From: Streptococcus oralis
GTDB lineage: Bacteria > Bacillota > Bacilli > Lactobacillales > Streptococcaceae
Assembly (NCBI RefSeq): GCF_019929345.1
Contig: NZ_JAHZPJ010000014.1
Coordinates: 1 to 64,000 of the forward strand
Length of the DNA: 64,000 nt
Direction of reading: 5' to 3'
Below, in pieces: positions 39,736 to 48,987 of the stretch. The first letter of the stretch is position 1. Each line of letters opens with the position of its first letter. Under the pieces are notes generated by a model. The model had not been told where the DNA came from, made no database searches, and was given only the letters and a program-made list of their open reading frames with translations. Made by a program: the position numbers and the translations under genes.

Positions 39736-39769
39736 AGTAGTGTTTCAAATAGAAGGAGTAATAGTAGAT

Positions 39770-40978
39770 ATGAAGAAAAAAATCTTAGCATCACTTTTGT
39801 TAAGTACAGTGTTGTTTTCTCAAGTAGCAGTATTGACAACTGTTCATGCAGAAACAACTGATGAAAAAATTGCTGCACAAGATAGTAAGATTAGTGATTT
39901 AACAACAAAACAAAAAGAAGCTCAAAAACAGGTGGATGAAATCCAAACACAAGTTACAGCTATTCAAACACAACAAGCAAACTTGCAAGCTGAAAATGAA
40001 ACTCTACAGGCTGAATCTAAAAAACTTGAAGGAGAAATTACAGAGCTCTCTAAGAATATTGTTGCTCGTAATGCTTCTTTAGAAAAACAAGCGCGTAGCG
40101 CACAGACAAATGGAGCTGCGACTAGCTACATCAATACAATTATTAACTCAAAATCAATTACAGAAGCGATTTCACGTGTTGCAGCTATGAGCGAGATTGT
40201 ATCAGTTAACAACAAAATGTTGGAGCAACAGAAAGCTGATAAGAAATCTATCGCTGAAAAACAAGTTGCAAATAATGAAGCAATCAACACTGTAATTGCG
40301 AACCAACAAACACTTGCTGACGATGCACAAGCATTGACAACAAAACAAGCAGAGTTGAAAGTTGCTGAGTTAAACCTTGCTGCAGAGAAAGCTACTGCAG
40401 AAAGCGATAAAGCAACTTTGTTGGAACAAAAAGCTGCAGCAGAGGCAGAAGCGAAAGCTGCAGCTGAAGCAGAAGCGGCTTATAAAGCACGTCAAACAAG
40501 CCAACAACAATCAGTTGTTGCTTCTGGAAATACAACACTTTCAGATCAAGTGCAAGCAACTTCAAGCTCTTCATCAGATGATGATTCAAGCTACACTCCG
40601 GCACCTGCACCAACTCCAACTAGACAGCGTCCAACATACAGTACAAATGCTTCAAGTTATCCAACTGGTGAATGTACTTGGGGAGCTAAGACATTAGCTC
40701 CTTGGGCTGGAGATTACTGGGGTAACGGAGCGCAGTGGGCTACAAGTGCAGCAGCTGCAGGATTCCGTACTGGATCAACTCCACAAGTTGGTGCGATTGC
40801 ATGTTGGAATGACGGTGGATATGGACACGTAGCGGTTGTTACAGCAGTTTCATCATCAACTAGCATTCAAGTATCAGAATCAAACTACGGTGGAGATCGT
40901 ACAATCGGTAACAAACGTGGATGGTTCAACCCAACTACAACATCTGAAGGCTATGTTACTTACATCTATCCAAACTAA
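39770..40978 (+). CDS. pcsB: Peptidoglycan hydrolase PcsB (CHAP domain)
   Basis: Secreted wall-splitting enzyme that works with FtsEX at division. I start it at [12 protein letters not shown] (GGAG upstream); 402 residues. It has a signal peptide cut near VHA (27), a long coiled coil (about 30-240), an Ala/Glu-rich linker and a C-terminal CHAP domain with catalytic Cys at about 300 (GECTWGAK) and His at about 353 (GYGHVAVV). The linker is Ser/Pro-rich (about 265-290). Regulated by WalRK through the box upstream. A terminator follows. Confidence 0.95.
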   Translation: MKKKILASLLLSTVLFSQVAVLTTVHAETTDEKIAAQDSKISDLTTKQKEAQKQVDEIQTQVTAIQTQQANLQAENETLQAESKKLEGEITELSKNIVARNASLEKQARSAQTNGAATSYINTIINSKSITEAISRVAAMSEIVSVNNKMLEQQKADKKSIAEKQVANNEAINTVIANQQTLADDAQALTTKQAELKVAELNLAAEKATAESDKATLLEQKAAAEAEAKAAAEAEAAYKARQTSQQQSVVASGNTTLSDQVQATSSSSSDDDSSYTPAPAPTPTRQRPTYSTNASSYPTGECTWGAKTLAPWAGDYWGNGAQWATSAAAAGFRTGSTPQVGAIACWNDGGYGHVAVVTAVSSSTSIQVSESNYGGDRTIGNKRGWFNPTTTSEGYVTYIYPN

Positions 40979-40990
40979 TGAATGAAACGA

Positions 40991-41014
40991 AGAGGCTCAA
41001 TCGAGTCTCTTTTA
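40991..41014 (+). terminator. Terminator after pcsB
   Basis: AGAGGCTC, loop AATC, GAGTCTCT followed by TTTT. Confidence 0.85.
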
Positions 41015-41045
41015 ATGTTTTTAGCCGAAAGTCCTACTAAATAGC

Positions 41046-41074
41046 TTGAAAATGTTGTTGAAATATGATAAAAT
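41046..41074 (+). promoter_or_regulatory. rpsB-tsf promoter
   Basis: TTGAAA at 41046-41051, 17 bases, then TAAAAT at 41069-41074 with a TG extension. The transcript would have a leader of about 110 bases before rpsB. Confidence 0.8.
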
Positions 41075-41080
41075 AGGGAT

Positions 41081-41190
41081 TGTCGTGTAAACGATAATAC
41101 TCATTCTTGATGAATTGTGAAACTGTTGCCCGTGGGTCGTTTTGCGAGTTGAAGTCAAGAAGAGGAAAAAAACAAAAAGGAGAAATACTC
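41081..41190 (+). promoter_or_regulatory. Long 5' leader of rpsB
   Basis: About 110 untranslated bases lie between the promoter and the AAGGAG ribosome site. It contains short G+C-rich patches (TTGCCCGTGGG, CGTTTTGCGAG) unlike the A+T-rich surroundings, which suggests a folded RNA, possibly for S2 feedback. I could not match it to a known family. Confidence 0.4.
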
Positions 41191-41970
41191 ATGGCAGTAA
41201 TTTCAATGAAACAACTTCTTGAGGCTGGTGTACACTTTGGTCACCAAACTCGTCGCTGGAACCCTAAGATGGCTAAGTACATCTTCACTGAGCGTAACGG
41301 AATCCACGTTATCGACTTGCAACAAACTGTAAAATATGCTGACCAAGCATACGACTTTATGCGTGATGCGGCAGCTAACGATGCAGTTGTATTGTTCGTT
41401 GGTACTAAAAAACAAGCTGCTGATGCTGTTAAAGAAGAAGCAGAACGTTCAGGTCAATACTACATCAACCACCGTTGGTTGGGTGGAACTCTTACTAACT
41501 GGGGAACTATTCAAAAACGTATTGCTCGTTTGAAAGAAATCAAACGTATGGAAGAAGAAGGAATCTTTGACGTTCTTCCTAAGAAAGAAGTTGCACTTCT
41601 TAACAAACAACGTGCACGTCTTGAAAAATTCTTGGGTGGTATCGAAGACATGCCTCGTATCCCAGATGTAATGTACGTAGTTGACCCACATAAAGAACAA
41701 ATCGCTGTTAAAGAAGCTAAAAAATTGGGTATCCCAGTTGTAGCGATGGTTGACACAAACACTGACCCAGACGATATTGATGTAATCATCCCAGCTAACG
41801 ATGACGCTATCCGCGCGGTTAAATTGATTACAGCTAAATTGGCTGACGCTATCATCGAAGGACGTCAAGGTGAAGATGCAGCAGCAGTTGAAGCAGAATT
41901 TGCAGCTTCAGAAGCTCAAGCTGACTCAATCGAAGAAATCGTTGAAGTTGTAGAAGGCGACAATGCTTAA
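41191..41970 (+). CDS. rpsB: 30S ribosomal protein S2
   Basis: 259-residue S2, starting [23 protein letters not shown], with AAGGAG 8 bases ahead. An in-frame reading 28 codons longer lies in the leader and is rejected. Strong codon bias (high expression). Followed by tsf across a hairpin, the usual rpsB-tsf pair. Confidence 0.99.
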   Translation: MAVISMKQLLEAGVHFGHQTRRWNPKMAKYIFTERNGIHVIDLQQTVKYADQAYDFMRDAAANDAVVLFVGTKKQAADAVKEEAERSGQYYINHRWLGGTLTNWGTIQKRIARLKEIKRMEEEGIFDVLPKKEVALLNKQRARLEKFLGGIEDMPRIPDVMYVVDPHKEQIAVKEAKKLGIPVVAMVDTNTDPDDIDVIIPANDDAIRAVKLITAKLADAIIEGRQGEDAAAVEAEFAASEAQADSIEEIVEVVEGDNA

Positions 41971-41991
41971 TTCAAATACGTAATCATTACC

Positions 41992-42027
41992 TAGGAGGGC
42001 AGGGCTTAGCCCGGCTCTCCTATTTTT
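41992..42027 (+). terminator. Attenuator-type hairpin between rpsB and tsf
   Basis: TAGGAG with GGC pairs with GCTCTCCTA around an inner AGGGCTTAGCCC stem, then TTTTT. It stands 21 bases after the rpsB stop and could lower tsf transcription relative to rpsB or set the RNA end. Confidence 0.75.
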
Positions 42028-42048
42028 AAAAAATATAGGAGAATCAAA

Positions 42049-43089
42049 ATGGCAGAAATTACAGCTAAACTTGTTAAAGAGTTGCGTGAAAAATCTGGTG
42101 CCGGTGTTATGGACGCTAAGAAAGCATTGGTTGAAGTTGAAGGTGATATCGAAAAAGCAATCGAATTGCTTCGCGAAAAAGGTATGGCGAAGGCAGCTAA
42201 GAAAGCTGACCGTGTTGCCGCAGAAGGTTTGACTGGTGTATTTGTTAACGGTAACGTTGCAGCAGTAGTTGAAGTAAATGCTGAAACTGACTTCGTTGCG
42301 AAAAACGCTCAATTCGTTGAGCTGGTAAATGCAACAGCTAAAGTAATTGCTGAAGGTAAACCAGCTAATAACGAAGAAGCACTTGCTTTGACAATGCCTT
42401 CAGGTGAAACTCTTGAAGCAGCCTATGTATCTGCAACAGCTACAATCGGTGAAAAAATCTCATTCCGTCGTTTTGCTTTGCTTGAAAAAACAGATGCACA
42501 ACACTTTGGAGCATACCAACACAATGGTGGTCGTATCGGTGTCATCTCTGTTATTGAAGGTGGAGACGAAGCACTTGCTAAACAAATCTCAATGCACATT
42601 GCTGCGATGAAACCAACAGTTCTTTCTTACAAAGAATTGGATGAGCAGTTCGTTAAAGATGAGTTGGCACAATTGAACCACGTGATTGACCAAGATAATG
42701 ATAGCCGTGCAATGGTTGGTAAACCAGCTCTTCCACACTTGAAATATGGATCAAAAGCTCAATTGACTGATGAAGTGATTGCTCAAGCTGAAGAAGACAT
42801 CAAAGCTGAGTTGGCTGCAGAAGGCAAACCAGAAAAAATCTGGGACAAAATCATTCCAGGTAAAATGGACCGTTTCATGCTTGACAACACCAAAGTTGAC
42901 CAAGCATACACACTTCTTGCACAAGTATACATCATGGATGACAGCAAGACAGTTGAAGCTTACCTTGAATCAGTAAATGCTTCAGTAGTTGAGTTTGCTC
43001 GCTTTGAAGTTGGTGAAGGTATCGAGAAAGCTGCAAATGACTTCGAAGCTGAAGTTGCAGCTACAATGGCAGCAGCCTTGAATAACTAA
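42049..43089 (+). CDS. tsf: Elongation factor Ts
   Basis: Nucleotide exchange factor for EF-Tu. The 346-residue protein has the N-terminal UBA-like domain ([24 protein letters not shown]), the TDFVAKN EF-Tu contact motif and a long streptococcal C-terminal domain. Ribosome site AGGAGAA. High-expression codon use. Confidence 0.98.
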   Translation: MAEITAKLVKELREKSGAGVMDAKKALVEVEGDIEKAIELLREKGMAKAAKKADRVAAEGLTGVFVNGNVAAVVEVNAETDFVAKNAQFVELVNATAKVIAEGKPANNEEALALTMPSGETLEAAYVSATATIGEKISFRRFALLEKTDAQHFGAYQHNGGRIGVISVIEGGDEALAKQISMHIAAMKPTVLSYKELDEQFVKDELAQLNHVIDQDNDSRAMVGKPALPHLKYGSKAQLTDEVIAQAEEDIKAELAAEGKPEKIWDKIIPGKMDRFMLDNTKVDQAYTLLAQVYIMDDSKTVEAYLESVNASVVEFARFEVGEGIEKAANDFEAEVAATMAAALNN

Positions 43090-43098
43090 TGATAAAAG

Positions 43099-43122
43099 AG
43101 GAAGCAATTTGCTTCCTTTTTC
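43099..43122 (+). terminator. Terminator after tsf
   Basis: AGGAAGC, loop AATTT, GCTTCCT then TTTTCT. Confidence 0.88.
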
Positions 43123-43160
43123 TGTTGTTGTCGAGGACTTAGGGGTTTCTTTAAATTGAT

Positions 43161-43187
43161 AAAATAAAAAGCCCTTTAATAAGGGCT
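43161..43187 (-). terminator. Terminator after cysK
   Basis: AGCCCTT, loop TAAT, AAGGGCT at 43170-43187, followed on the minus strand by TTTTATTTT. Confidence 0.88.
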
Positions 43188-43203
43188 AAGTGCATTTAGG
43201 AGA

Positions 43204-44130
43204 CTACACTTCAAATTCATAGAGTGCTGTAGACAAATAACGTTCGCCGTTATCTGGTGCTAAAGCAAGGACTTTCTTACCTGTACCTAATTTTTTGGCA
43301 ACTTCAATTGCTCCATAAATTGCTGCAGCTGAGGAAATTCCAACAAGGAAGCCTTCTTTTCCACCAATCTCACGGCCAAGTGTGAGTGCATCATCTGACG
43401 TTACGCGGACGATACCATCATAGGACTTTGTATTAAGTGTATCAGGAATAAATCCAGCTGAGATACCTTGAATTTTGTGAGGTCCAGGTTTTTCACCAGA
43501 TAAGATAGCAGACTCATCAGCTTCAACCGCAAAAACTTGAATGTTTGGATTGACAGCTTTTAGTGCATGAGAAACACCTGAAATCGTTCCACCAGTACCA
43601 ACACCACCCACAAAAGCATCTAGTCCATCAGAACCAAAAGCAGCCAGTATTTCAGCTCCTGTTGTTCTTTCGTGTACTTCTGGATTAGCTGGATTATTAA
43701 ATTGGAGTGGAAGGAAGCCGTCACGTTCAGCAGCGATTTCCTGAGCTTTGGCAATAGCCCCTTTCATTCCTTCGCTACCAGGAGTAAGGACGAGTTCAGC
43801 ACCATAGGCTTGGATAATCTTACGTCGTTCCACGCTCATCGTCTCAGGCATGACGATAACAACTTTATATCCTTTAGCGGCACCAACCCATGAAAGACCG
43901 ATACCAGTGTTTCCACTCGTTGCTTCAATAATGGTAGCACCCGGTTTTAGAATACCATCTTGTTCCGCTTTTTCAATCATGCTAAGAGCAATACGGTCTT
44001 TGACTGAGGATCCTGGGTTAAAGGCTTCTAGTTTAACATAGACGTCTGCAGCACCCTCTGGAACAATGTTGTTGAGTTTAACAATCGGTGTTTGTCCAAT
44101 AAGTTCAGTGATATTATTATAAATAGTCAT
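43204..44130 (-). CDS. cysK: Cysteine synthase (O-acetylserine sulfhydrylase)
   Basis: PLP enzyme making cysteine from O-acetylserine and sulfide. The 308-residue protein has the PLP Lys44 ([13 protein letters not shown]), the substrate loop TSGNTG and the phosphate-binding GTGGTI. Single gene with own terminator, transcribed against replication. The gap to yigZ (157 bases) contains one hairpin. Confidence 0.96.
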   Translation of the reverse strand: MTIYNNITELIGQTPIVKLNNIVPEGAADVYVKLEAFNPGSSVKDRIALSMIEKAEQDGILKPGATIIEATSGNTGIGLSWVGAAKGYKVVIVMPETMSVERRKIIQAYGAELVLTPGSEGMKGAIAKAQEIAAERDGFLPLQFNNPANPEVHERTTGAEILAAFGSDGLDAFVGGVGTGGTISGVSHALKAVNPNIQVFAVEADESAILSGEKPGPHKIQGISAGFIPDTLNTKSYDGIVRVTSDDALTLGREIGGKEGFLVGISSAAAIYGAIEVAKKLGTGKKVLALAPDNGERYLSTALYEFEV

Positions 44131-44194
44131 AGATATACCTCTTTGTATAAGATGATACTAGTATAACGCGCCCTAAGCTATTTGTAAAATATAG

Positions 44195-44223
44195 AAATCC
44201 TATCGAAGTGATAGGATTTTTTT
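44195..44223. terminator. Hairpin terminator between yigZ and cysK
   Basis: AAATCCTATC, loop GAAGT, GATAGGATTT with a T run on the plus side and a weaker U-rich stretch on the minus side. Both flanking genes are on the minus strand, so it probably ends the yigZ transcript. Confidence 0.7.
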
Positions 44224-44287
44224 ATATCAAGCATCTAAGCTGTGAATCTGCGAATAAATTTAGTAGGTACGATCTATATTTTTTTAT

Positions 44288-44923
44288 TTACACTAAGTTT
44301 ACAGGAACTTCAACTTCTCGTAAACCTTGATCAGTTAAAGTGATTTTTCCATTAAAAAACTCCACAAGAGCAGCTTTGATATTTTCTTTCTCTTCCTTGC
44401 CAACATAAATCATCGTATCGACTTGATCTGTAAAGTTTGTATCCAGCTCCATGAGATTATGTTCTTTAAGGAAGTTACTGTACTCTTGGTATTGAGCGTA
44501 AGACATTTGAATGGCTATACCAGCTTGCTCTTTGATTTCAATAATGCCAATCTCTTTGACAGCCAAGGCTACACTACCTGCATAAGCACGAATCAAACCT
44601 CCAGCACCTAGCTTAATTCCTCCAAAGTAGCGGGTAACCACTACACAGACATTAGTAAGGTTATGATTTTCTAAGACGCCAAGCATAGGGACTCCAGCAG
44701 TACCACTAGGCTCACCATCATCACTCGTGCGCTTAATCTCACTGCGTTCTCCTATAATAAAAGCAGAGCAGTTATGGGTAGCTTTGTAGTGTTCTTTTTT
44801 GATGGTAGTGATGAAATCACGCGCCTCTTCTTCACTATAGACACGCTTTGCATGACAGATAAAGCGGGATTTTTTGATTTCTTCTTGGACCTGCCCATCC
44901 TCTTTAATTGTTCTAAATTCCAT
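44288..44923 (-). CDS. yigZ: YigZ/IMPACT family protein
   Basis: A 211-residue protein with an N-terminal IMPACT/UPF0029 domain (KSRFICHAKRVYSEEEA..., SDDGEPSGTAGVPML) and a C-terminal EF-G-like fold (DUF1949). The family binds nucleic acids or ribosomes; function in bacteria is not settled. It is divergent from comFA across 56 bases. The ATG has no ribosome site, and a -10 TACAAT lies 7 bases before it, so the mRNA may be leaderless. Confidence 0.9.
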   Translation of the reverse strand: MEFRTIKEDGQVQEEIKKSRFICHAKRVYSEEEARDFITTIKKEHYKATHNCSAFIIGERSEIKRTSDDGEPSGTAGVPMLGVLENHNLTNVCVVVTRYFGGIKLGAGGLIRAYAGSVALAVKEIGIIEIKEQAGIAIQMSYAQYQEYSNFLKEHNLMELDTNFTDQVDTMIYVGKEEKENIKAALVEFFNGKITLTDQGLREVEVPVNLV

Positions 44924-44929
44924 AATCTA

Positions 44930-44935
44930 ATTGTA
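44930..44935 (-). promoter_or_regulatory. -10 element of yigZ
   Basis: TACAAT on the minus strand ends 6 bases before the ATG, so transcription would begin at or next to the first base of the start codon. The -35 is weak. Confidence 0.45.
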
Positions 44936-44964
44936 CTAAAAAAATACCTAAAGTGCTAGATTTT

Positions 44965-44972
44965 TACGAATA
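44965..44972 (+). promoter_or_regulatory. ComX (sigma-X) cin-box of comFA-comFC
   Basis: TACGAATA, the exact combox recognised by the alternative sigma factor ComX, preceded by a T run (TTTTT). It ends only 7 bases before the comFA ATG. Confidence 0.92.
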
Positions 44973-44979
44973 AAGAAGT

Positions 44980-46278
44980 ATGAAAGTAAATCCAAATTAT
45001 CTCGGTCGCTTGTTTACTGAGAAAGAATTAACCAAAGAAGAACGAGAGGCAGCAGTGAAACTGTCAGCAATGAGAAAAAAGAAGGGAAAGCTGTTTTGTC
45101 AACGTTGTGACAGTCCTATTTTGGAAGAATGGTATTTGCCTGTTGGTGCTTACTATTGCAGGGAGTGCTTGCTGATGAAGCGAGTCAGGAGTGATCAAGC
45201 TTTATACTATTTTACGCAGGAGGATTTTCCGAAACAAGATGTTCTTCAATGGCGTGGCCAATTGACTCCTTTTCAAGAGAAGGTATCGGAGGAATTGATC
45301 CGAGCAGTCGAAAAGAAAGAACCGACCTTAGTTCATGCTGTGACAGGAGCTGGAAAGACAGAGATGATTTATCAAGTTGTGGCTAAAGTGATTGATGAAG
45401 GTGGTGCAGTATGTTTGGCCAGCCCTCGAATAGATGTTTGCTTGGAGTTATATAAGCGACTGCAGAATGACTTTGCTTGTGAGATAGCACTACTTCATGG
45501 CGAATCAGAGCCCTATTTTCGGACTCCCTTAGTGGTTGCAACGACGCATCAGTTATTAAAATTCTATCATGCCTTTGATTTGTTGATAGTAGATGAAGTA
45601 GATGCCTTTCCTTATGTTGACAACTCTATGCTTTACTACGCTGTAAAGAATAGTGTAAAGGAGGATGGTCTGAGAATCTTTTTAACAGCGACATCTACAG
45701 ATGAGTTAGATAAGAAGGTTCGTACGGGAGAATTAAAACGATTGAGTTTGCCAAGACGATTTCATGGAAATCCATTAATTATTCCAAAACCAGTTTGGTT
45801 ATCGGATTTTAATCGTTGTTTAGAGAAAAGTCAGTTATCAACTAAGTTAAAGGCCTATATTGATAAGCAGAGAAAGACTGGCTATCCATTACTAATTTTT
45901 GCATCAGAGATTCAGAAAGGCGAGAAACTAAAAGAAATCTTGCAGGTGTATTTTCCAGATGAGAAAATTGGTTTTGTGTCTTCTGTGACAGAAGACCGAT
46001 TAGAGCAGGTGCAAGCTTTTCGAGATGGAGAACTAACAATACTGATCAGTACGACAATTTTGGAACGTGGAGTTACCTTCCCTTGTGTGGATGTTTTTGT
46101 AGTGGAGGCCAATCATCGCCTCTTTACCAAGTCTAGCTTGATTCAGATTGGAGGACGAGTCGGGCGTAGTATGGATAGACCAACTGGTGAATTGTTCTTT
46201 TTTCATGATGGATTAAATGCTTCAATCAAAAAGGCAATCAAGGAAATCAAACAAATGAACAAGGAGGCAGGTTTATGA
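44980..46278 (+). CDS. comFA: Competence DNA-uptake ATPase ComFA
   Basis: Superfamily 2 helicase/translocase that drives single-stranded DNA into the cell. The 432 residues have a four-Cys zinc site (Cys40, 43, 60, 63), Walker A GAGKT at 123-127, the DEVD box near 206, LTATST, and the helicase C motif IQIGGRVGRS. Transcribed from the cin-box, hence only in competent cells. The ribosome site (AAAGAAG) abuts the ATG, so initiation may be leaderless. Overlaps comFC by 4 bases. Confidence 0.95.
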   Translation: MKVNPNYLGRLFTEKELTKEEREAAVKLSAMRKKKGKLFCQRCDSPILEEWYLPVGAYYCRECLLMKRVRSDQALYYFTQEDFPKQDVLQWRGQLTPFQEKVSEELIRAVEKKEPTLVHAVTGAGKTEMIYQVVAKVIDEGGAVCLASPRIDVCLELYKRLQNDFACEIALLHGESEPYFRTPLVVATTHQLLKFYHAFDLLIVDEVDAFPYVDNSMLYYAVKNSVKEDGLRIFLTATSTDELDKKVRTGELKRLSLPRRFHGNPLIIPKPVWLSDFNRCLEKSQLSTKLKAYIDKQRKTGYPLLIFASEIQKGEKLKEILQVYFPDEKIGFVSSVTEDRLEQVQAFRDGELTILISTTILERGVTFPCVDVFVVEANHRLFTKSSLIQIGGRVGRSMDRPTGELFFFHDGLNASIKKAIKEIKQMNKEAGL

Positions 46279-46937
46279 GTTGCTTATTGTGTGGCCAAAC
46301 TACAAAGAGTGATTTGACTTTTAGTCATCTCCTTCTTTTGAAGAATCAAGAAACACCTCTTTGTTTAACTTGTTCTTTAAGTTTTGAAAGTATTGAACAG
46401 ATGCATTGTCCGAGTTGCATGAAAAAAGGAGTGTCAAATTATTGTCAAGATTGTAAATTTTGGTGTAAAGAAGGAATCCAAGTTGATCATAAGGCGATTT
46501 TCACCTATAACCAAGCGATGAAAGACTTCTTTAGTCGATATAAGTTTGATGGGGATTTTTTGCTTAGAAAAGTTTTTGCTTCCGTTCTTGCTGAGGAATT
46601 GAAAAAGTACAGAGACTATGAATTTGTGGTGATTCCCTTAAGTCCTGAAAGATTACTTGAGAGAGGGTTTAATCAGGTTGAAGGTTTGGTTGAGGCAGCG
46701 GGATTCTCTTTTTATGATTTATTGGGAAAAAGAGAAGAGAAAGCTAGTTCTTCTAAGAATCGTTCAGAAAGATTAGCTACTGAGACCCCATTTTTCATTA
46801 AAGATGAGACCTCACTTCCTAAGAAGATTTTGCTGATTGATGACATCTATACAACAGGAGCGACTATTAATCGTGTGAAAAGGCTTCTGGAAGAAGCAGG
46901 TGTTTTGGAAGTCAAAACTTTTTCCCTTGTAAGATGA
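46275..46937 (+). CDS. comFC: Competence protein ComFC (phosphoribosyltransferase-like)
   Basis: Partner of ComFA in transformation. The 220-residue protein has N-terminal zinc-type Cys pairs (CLLCGQT, CLTC, CPSC, CQDC) and a C-terminal PRTase fold with ILLIDDIYTTGAT (about 191-203). Translationally coupled to comFA. Confidence 0.94.
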   Translation: MSCLLCGQTTKSDLTFSHLLLLKNQETPLCLTCSLSFESIEQMHCPSCMKKGVSNYCQDCKFWCKEGIQVDHKAIFTYNQAMKDFFSRYKFDGDFLLRKVFASVLAEELKKYRDYEFVVIPLSPERLLERGFNQVEGLVEAAGFSFYDLLGKREEKASSSKNRSERLATETPFFIKDETSLPKKILLIDDIYTTGATINRVKRLLEEAGVLEVKTFSLVR

Positions 46938-46955
46938 GGAAAAATTTGCAAAATG

Positions 46956-46984
46956 AAAATGAAAGCGTTATAATATAGTTAGAA
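46956..46984 (+). promoter_or_regulatory. hpf promoter with overlapping cre-like site
   Basis: TTGCAA at 46956-46961 and TATAAT at 46979-46984, 17 bases apart. ATGAAAGCGTTATAA (46969-46983) matches the CcpA site wTGnAAnCGnwnnCw at all but one fixed position and overlaps the -10. Confidence 0.65.
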
Positions 46985-47015
46985 AAATAAAAATGTTTAG
47001 AAAGAAGGTACTTAT

Positions 47016-47564
47016 ATGATTAAATATAGTATCCGTGGTGAAAACCTAGAAGTAACAGAAGCAATTCGCAATTATGTAGTTTCTAAACTCGAAAAGATCG
47101 AAAAATATTTTCAACCTGAACAAGAGTTGGATGCACGTGTCAACTTGAAAGTTTACCGTGAAAAAACAGCAAAGGTTGAAGTAACGATTCCACTTGGATC
47201 AATTACTCTTCGTGCAGAAGATGTTTCTCAAGATATGTATGGCTCTATCGACCTCGTAACAGATAAAATCGAACGTCAGATTCGTAAAAATAAAACAAAA
47301 ATCGAACGCAAGAATAAAAATAAGGTTGCAACTAGCCAACTCTTTACAGATGATTTAGTTGAAGATGCAAATGTTGTGCCACCAAAAGTGGTTCGTTCAA
47401 AACAAATTGATTTGAAACCAATGGATTTGGAAGAAGCACTTCTTCAAATGGATTTGTTGGGGCATGATTTCTTTATCTATGTTGATGTCGAAGATCAAAC
47501 AACAAATGTTTTGTATCGCCGCGAAGATGGTGAAGTTGGTTTACTAGAAGTTAAGGAATCATAA
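47016..47564 (+). CDS. hpf: Ribosome hibernation-promoting factor, long form
   Basis: Dimerises 70S ribosomes into inactive 100S particles in stationary phase. 182 residues: N-terminal S30AE domain (MIKYSIRGENLEVTEAIRNYV, about 1-105), a basic linker, and the C-terminal dimerisation domain (about 125-182). Long HPF is usual in Firmicutes. It follows comFC but has its own promoter. Confidence 0.97.
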   Translation: MIKYSIRGENLEVTEAIRNYVVSKLEKIEKYFQPEQELDARVNLKVYREKTAKVEVTIPLGSITLRAEDVSQDMYGSIDLVTDKIERQIRKNKTKIERKNKNKVATSQLFTDDLVEDANVVPPKVVRSKQIDLKPMDLEEALLQMDLLGHDFFIYVDVEDQTTNVLYRREDGEVGLLEVKES

Positions 47565-47581
47565 AATCTTGACAACTATGT

Positions 47582-47613
47582 AAAAGTGGTTTACACAATT
47601 GTAAACCACTTTT
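47582..47613 (+). terminator. Terminator after hpf
   Basis: AAAAGTGGTTTAC, loop ACAATT, GTAAACCACTTTT; perfect 13-pair stem. Confidence 0.88.
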
Positions 47614-47651
47614 GTATTGCATCATTATACAAGGTATAAATGGAGGTAGTT

Positions 47652-48830
47652 ATGAAAAATGTAGTGATTGTTTCAGCAGTGCGAACTCCTATAGGCTCAT
47701 TTGGGGGGAGTTTGAAGGATATTTCTGCTGTTGATTTGGGAGCTTTGGTTATTAAGAGTGCTTTGGAGAAGGCGAGTGTGAAACCAGAGCAAGTAGATGA
47801 AGTGATTATGGGGAATGTCCTAGGCGCAGGTTTAGGTCAAAACGTAGCTCGTCAAATGAGCATTCACGCAGGACTCCCCGAATTTACACCAGCCTTTACC
47901 ATCAATAAGGTTTGTGGTTCTGGTTTGAAGGCAGTGCAGTTGGCTGCTCAAGCGATTCGATGTGGCGATGCAGATATTATCGTAGCTGGTGGTGCAGAAA
48001 ACATGAGTCAGGCGCCATACGTTTTGCCAAACTTTCGCTGGGGTGCACGTATGGGAGATTCGAAAGTGATAGATACCATGTTCAAGGATGGTTTGTCTGA
48101 CGCCTTTAACGAATACCATATGGGGATCACAGCTGAGAATGTGGCTGAAGAATATGGTATTAGTCGAGATGCTCAAGATGCTCTTGCTTTGGAATCGCAA
48201 AAACGAGCAGTGGCAGCCATAGAATCTGGACGCTTTAAAGAAGAGATTATTCCAGTGGTCATTCCTCAACGCAAAGGCGATTCTATCATCTTTGATACAG
48301 ATGAATACCCTAGAAAAGATACTAGCTTGGAGAGCTTGTCTAAGCTAGGTCCTGTTTTCAAAAAAGACGGTTCTGTTACGGCAGGAAATGCTTCAGGTAT
48401 CAATGACGGAGCAGCGGCTGTCCTAATCATGAGTGCTGAAAAAGCTGAAGAATTAGGACTCCCAGTGATTGCTCGCATTCGTTCGTATGCAAGTGTAGGT
48501 TTGGATCCTAGGATGATGGGATGTGGACCGATTGATGCGACTCGCAAGGCTCTTGAAAAAGGTAATTTGACAGTTGATGAGCTTGACTTGATCGAGTCAA
48601 ATGAAGCCTTTGCTGCCCAGGCTTGTGCGGTTGGTAAAACACTTGGTTTCAACACAGATATTGTCAATGTCAGTGGTGGCGCCATTGCTCTTGGTCATCC
48701 AATTGGGGCTTCCGGTTGCCGTATCCTAGTAACGCTGGTACATGAGATGATGAAACGTGATGCTAAAACTGGGTTAGCAACTCTATGTATCGGAGGAGGG
48801 ATGGGAATAGCCCTTATCGTAGAACGTTAG
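47652..48830 (+). CDS. Acetyl-CoA acetyltransferase (thiolase)
   Basis: Condenses two acetyl-CoA to acetoacetyl-CoA, the entry step of the mevalonate route to isoprenoids in streptococci. The 392-residue protein has all catalytic residues: Cys88 (NKVCGSG), NEAF, His349 (GHPIGASG) and Cys379 (CIGGGMG). I start it at the ATG 5 bases after GGAGG; an ATG 12 bases upstream lies before the ribosome site. It is a single gene between two terminators. I recall hpf and gdpP as direct neighbours in pneumococcus, so its presence here may be a species marker. Confidence 0.9.
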   Translation: MKNVVIVSAVRTPIGSFGGSLKDISAVDLGALVIKSALEKASVKPEQVDEVIMGNVLGAGLGQNVARQMSIHAGLPEFTPAFTINKVCGSGLKAVQLAAQAIRCGDADIIVAGGAENMSQAPYVLPNFRWGARMGDSKVIDTMFKDGLSDAFNEYHMGITAENVAEEYGISRDAQDALALESQKRAVAAIESGRFKEEIIPVVIPQRKGDSIIFDTDEYPRKDTSLESLSKLGPVFKKDGSVTAGNASGINDGAAAVLIMSAEKAEELGLPVIARIRSYASVGLDPRMMGCGPIDATRKALEKGNLTVDELDLIESNEAFAAQACAVGKTLGFNTDIVNVSGGAIALGHPIGASGCRILVTLVHEMMKRDAKTGLATLCIGGGMGIALIVER

Positions 48831-48853
48831 GTGTTAGTGTTCTGAACACGTGG

Positions 48854-48883
48854 GTAGGAGGGTGATGATTCCCTCCTACTTTT
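48854..48883 (+). terminator. Terminator after the thiolase gene
   Basis: GTAGGAGGG, 8-base loop, CCCTCCTAC, then TTTTG. G+C-rich and strong. Confidence 0.9.
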
Positions 48884-48959
48884 GTGTCTGAGATTAGGAG
48901 AAATCAATCATGAAAGAAAGTCTTACCTCTTTTTAAAGGTCGCTTTTTAAGGCTTTTTG

Positions 48960-48968
48960 TGATATAAT
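48960..48968 (+). promoter_or_regulatory. Extended -10 promoter of gdpP
   Basis: TGATATAAT 19 bases before the gdpP ATG. No clear -35 was seen. Confidence 0.6.
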
Positions 48969-48987
48969 AATGCGCAAGAGGTTTAGA

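Noticed and set aside
40170..40187. TTTCACGTG sequence in pcsB resembling parS
   Set aside because: The right half is TTGCA instead of AAACA, so the palindrome is broken.
44249..44256. TGCGAATA, one base from the ComX box, between yigZ and cysK
   Set aside because: It would drive antisense to yigZ only, and no T run or downstream gene supports it.
48930..48951. TTTAAA...TTTAAG upstream of gdpP as a CiaR box
   Set aside because: Spacing is 8 bases rather than 5 and the first half does not fit.
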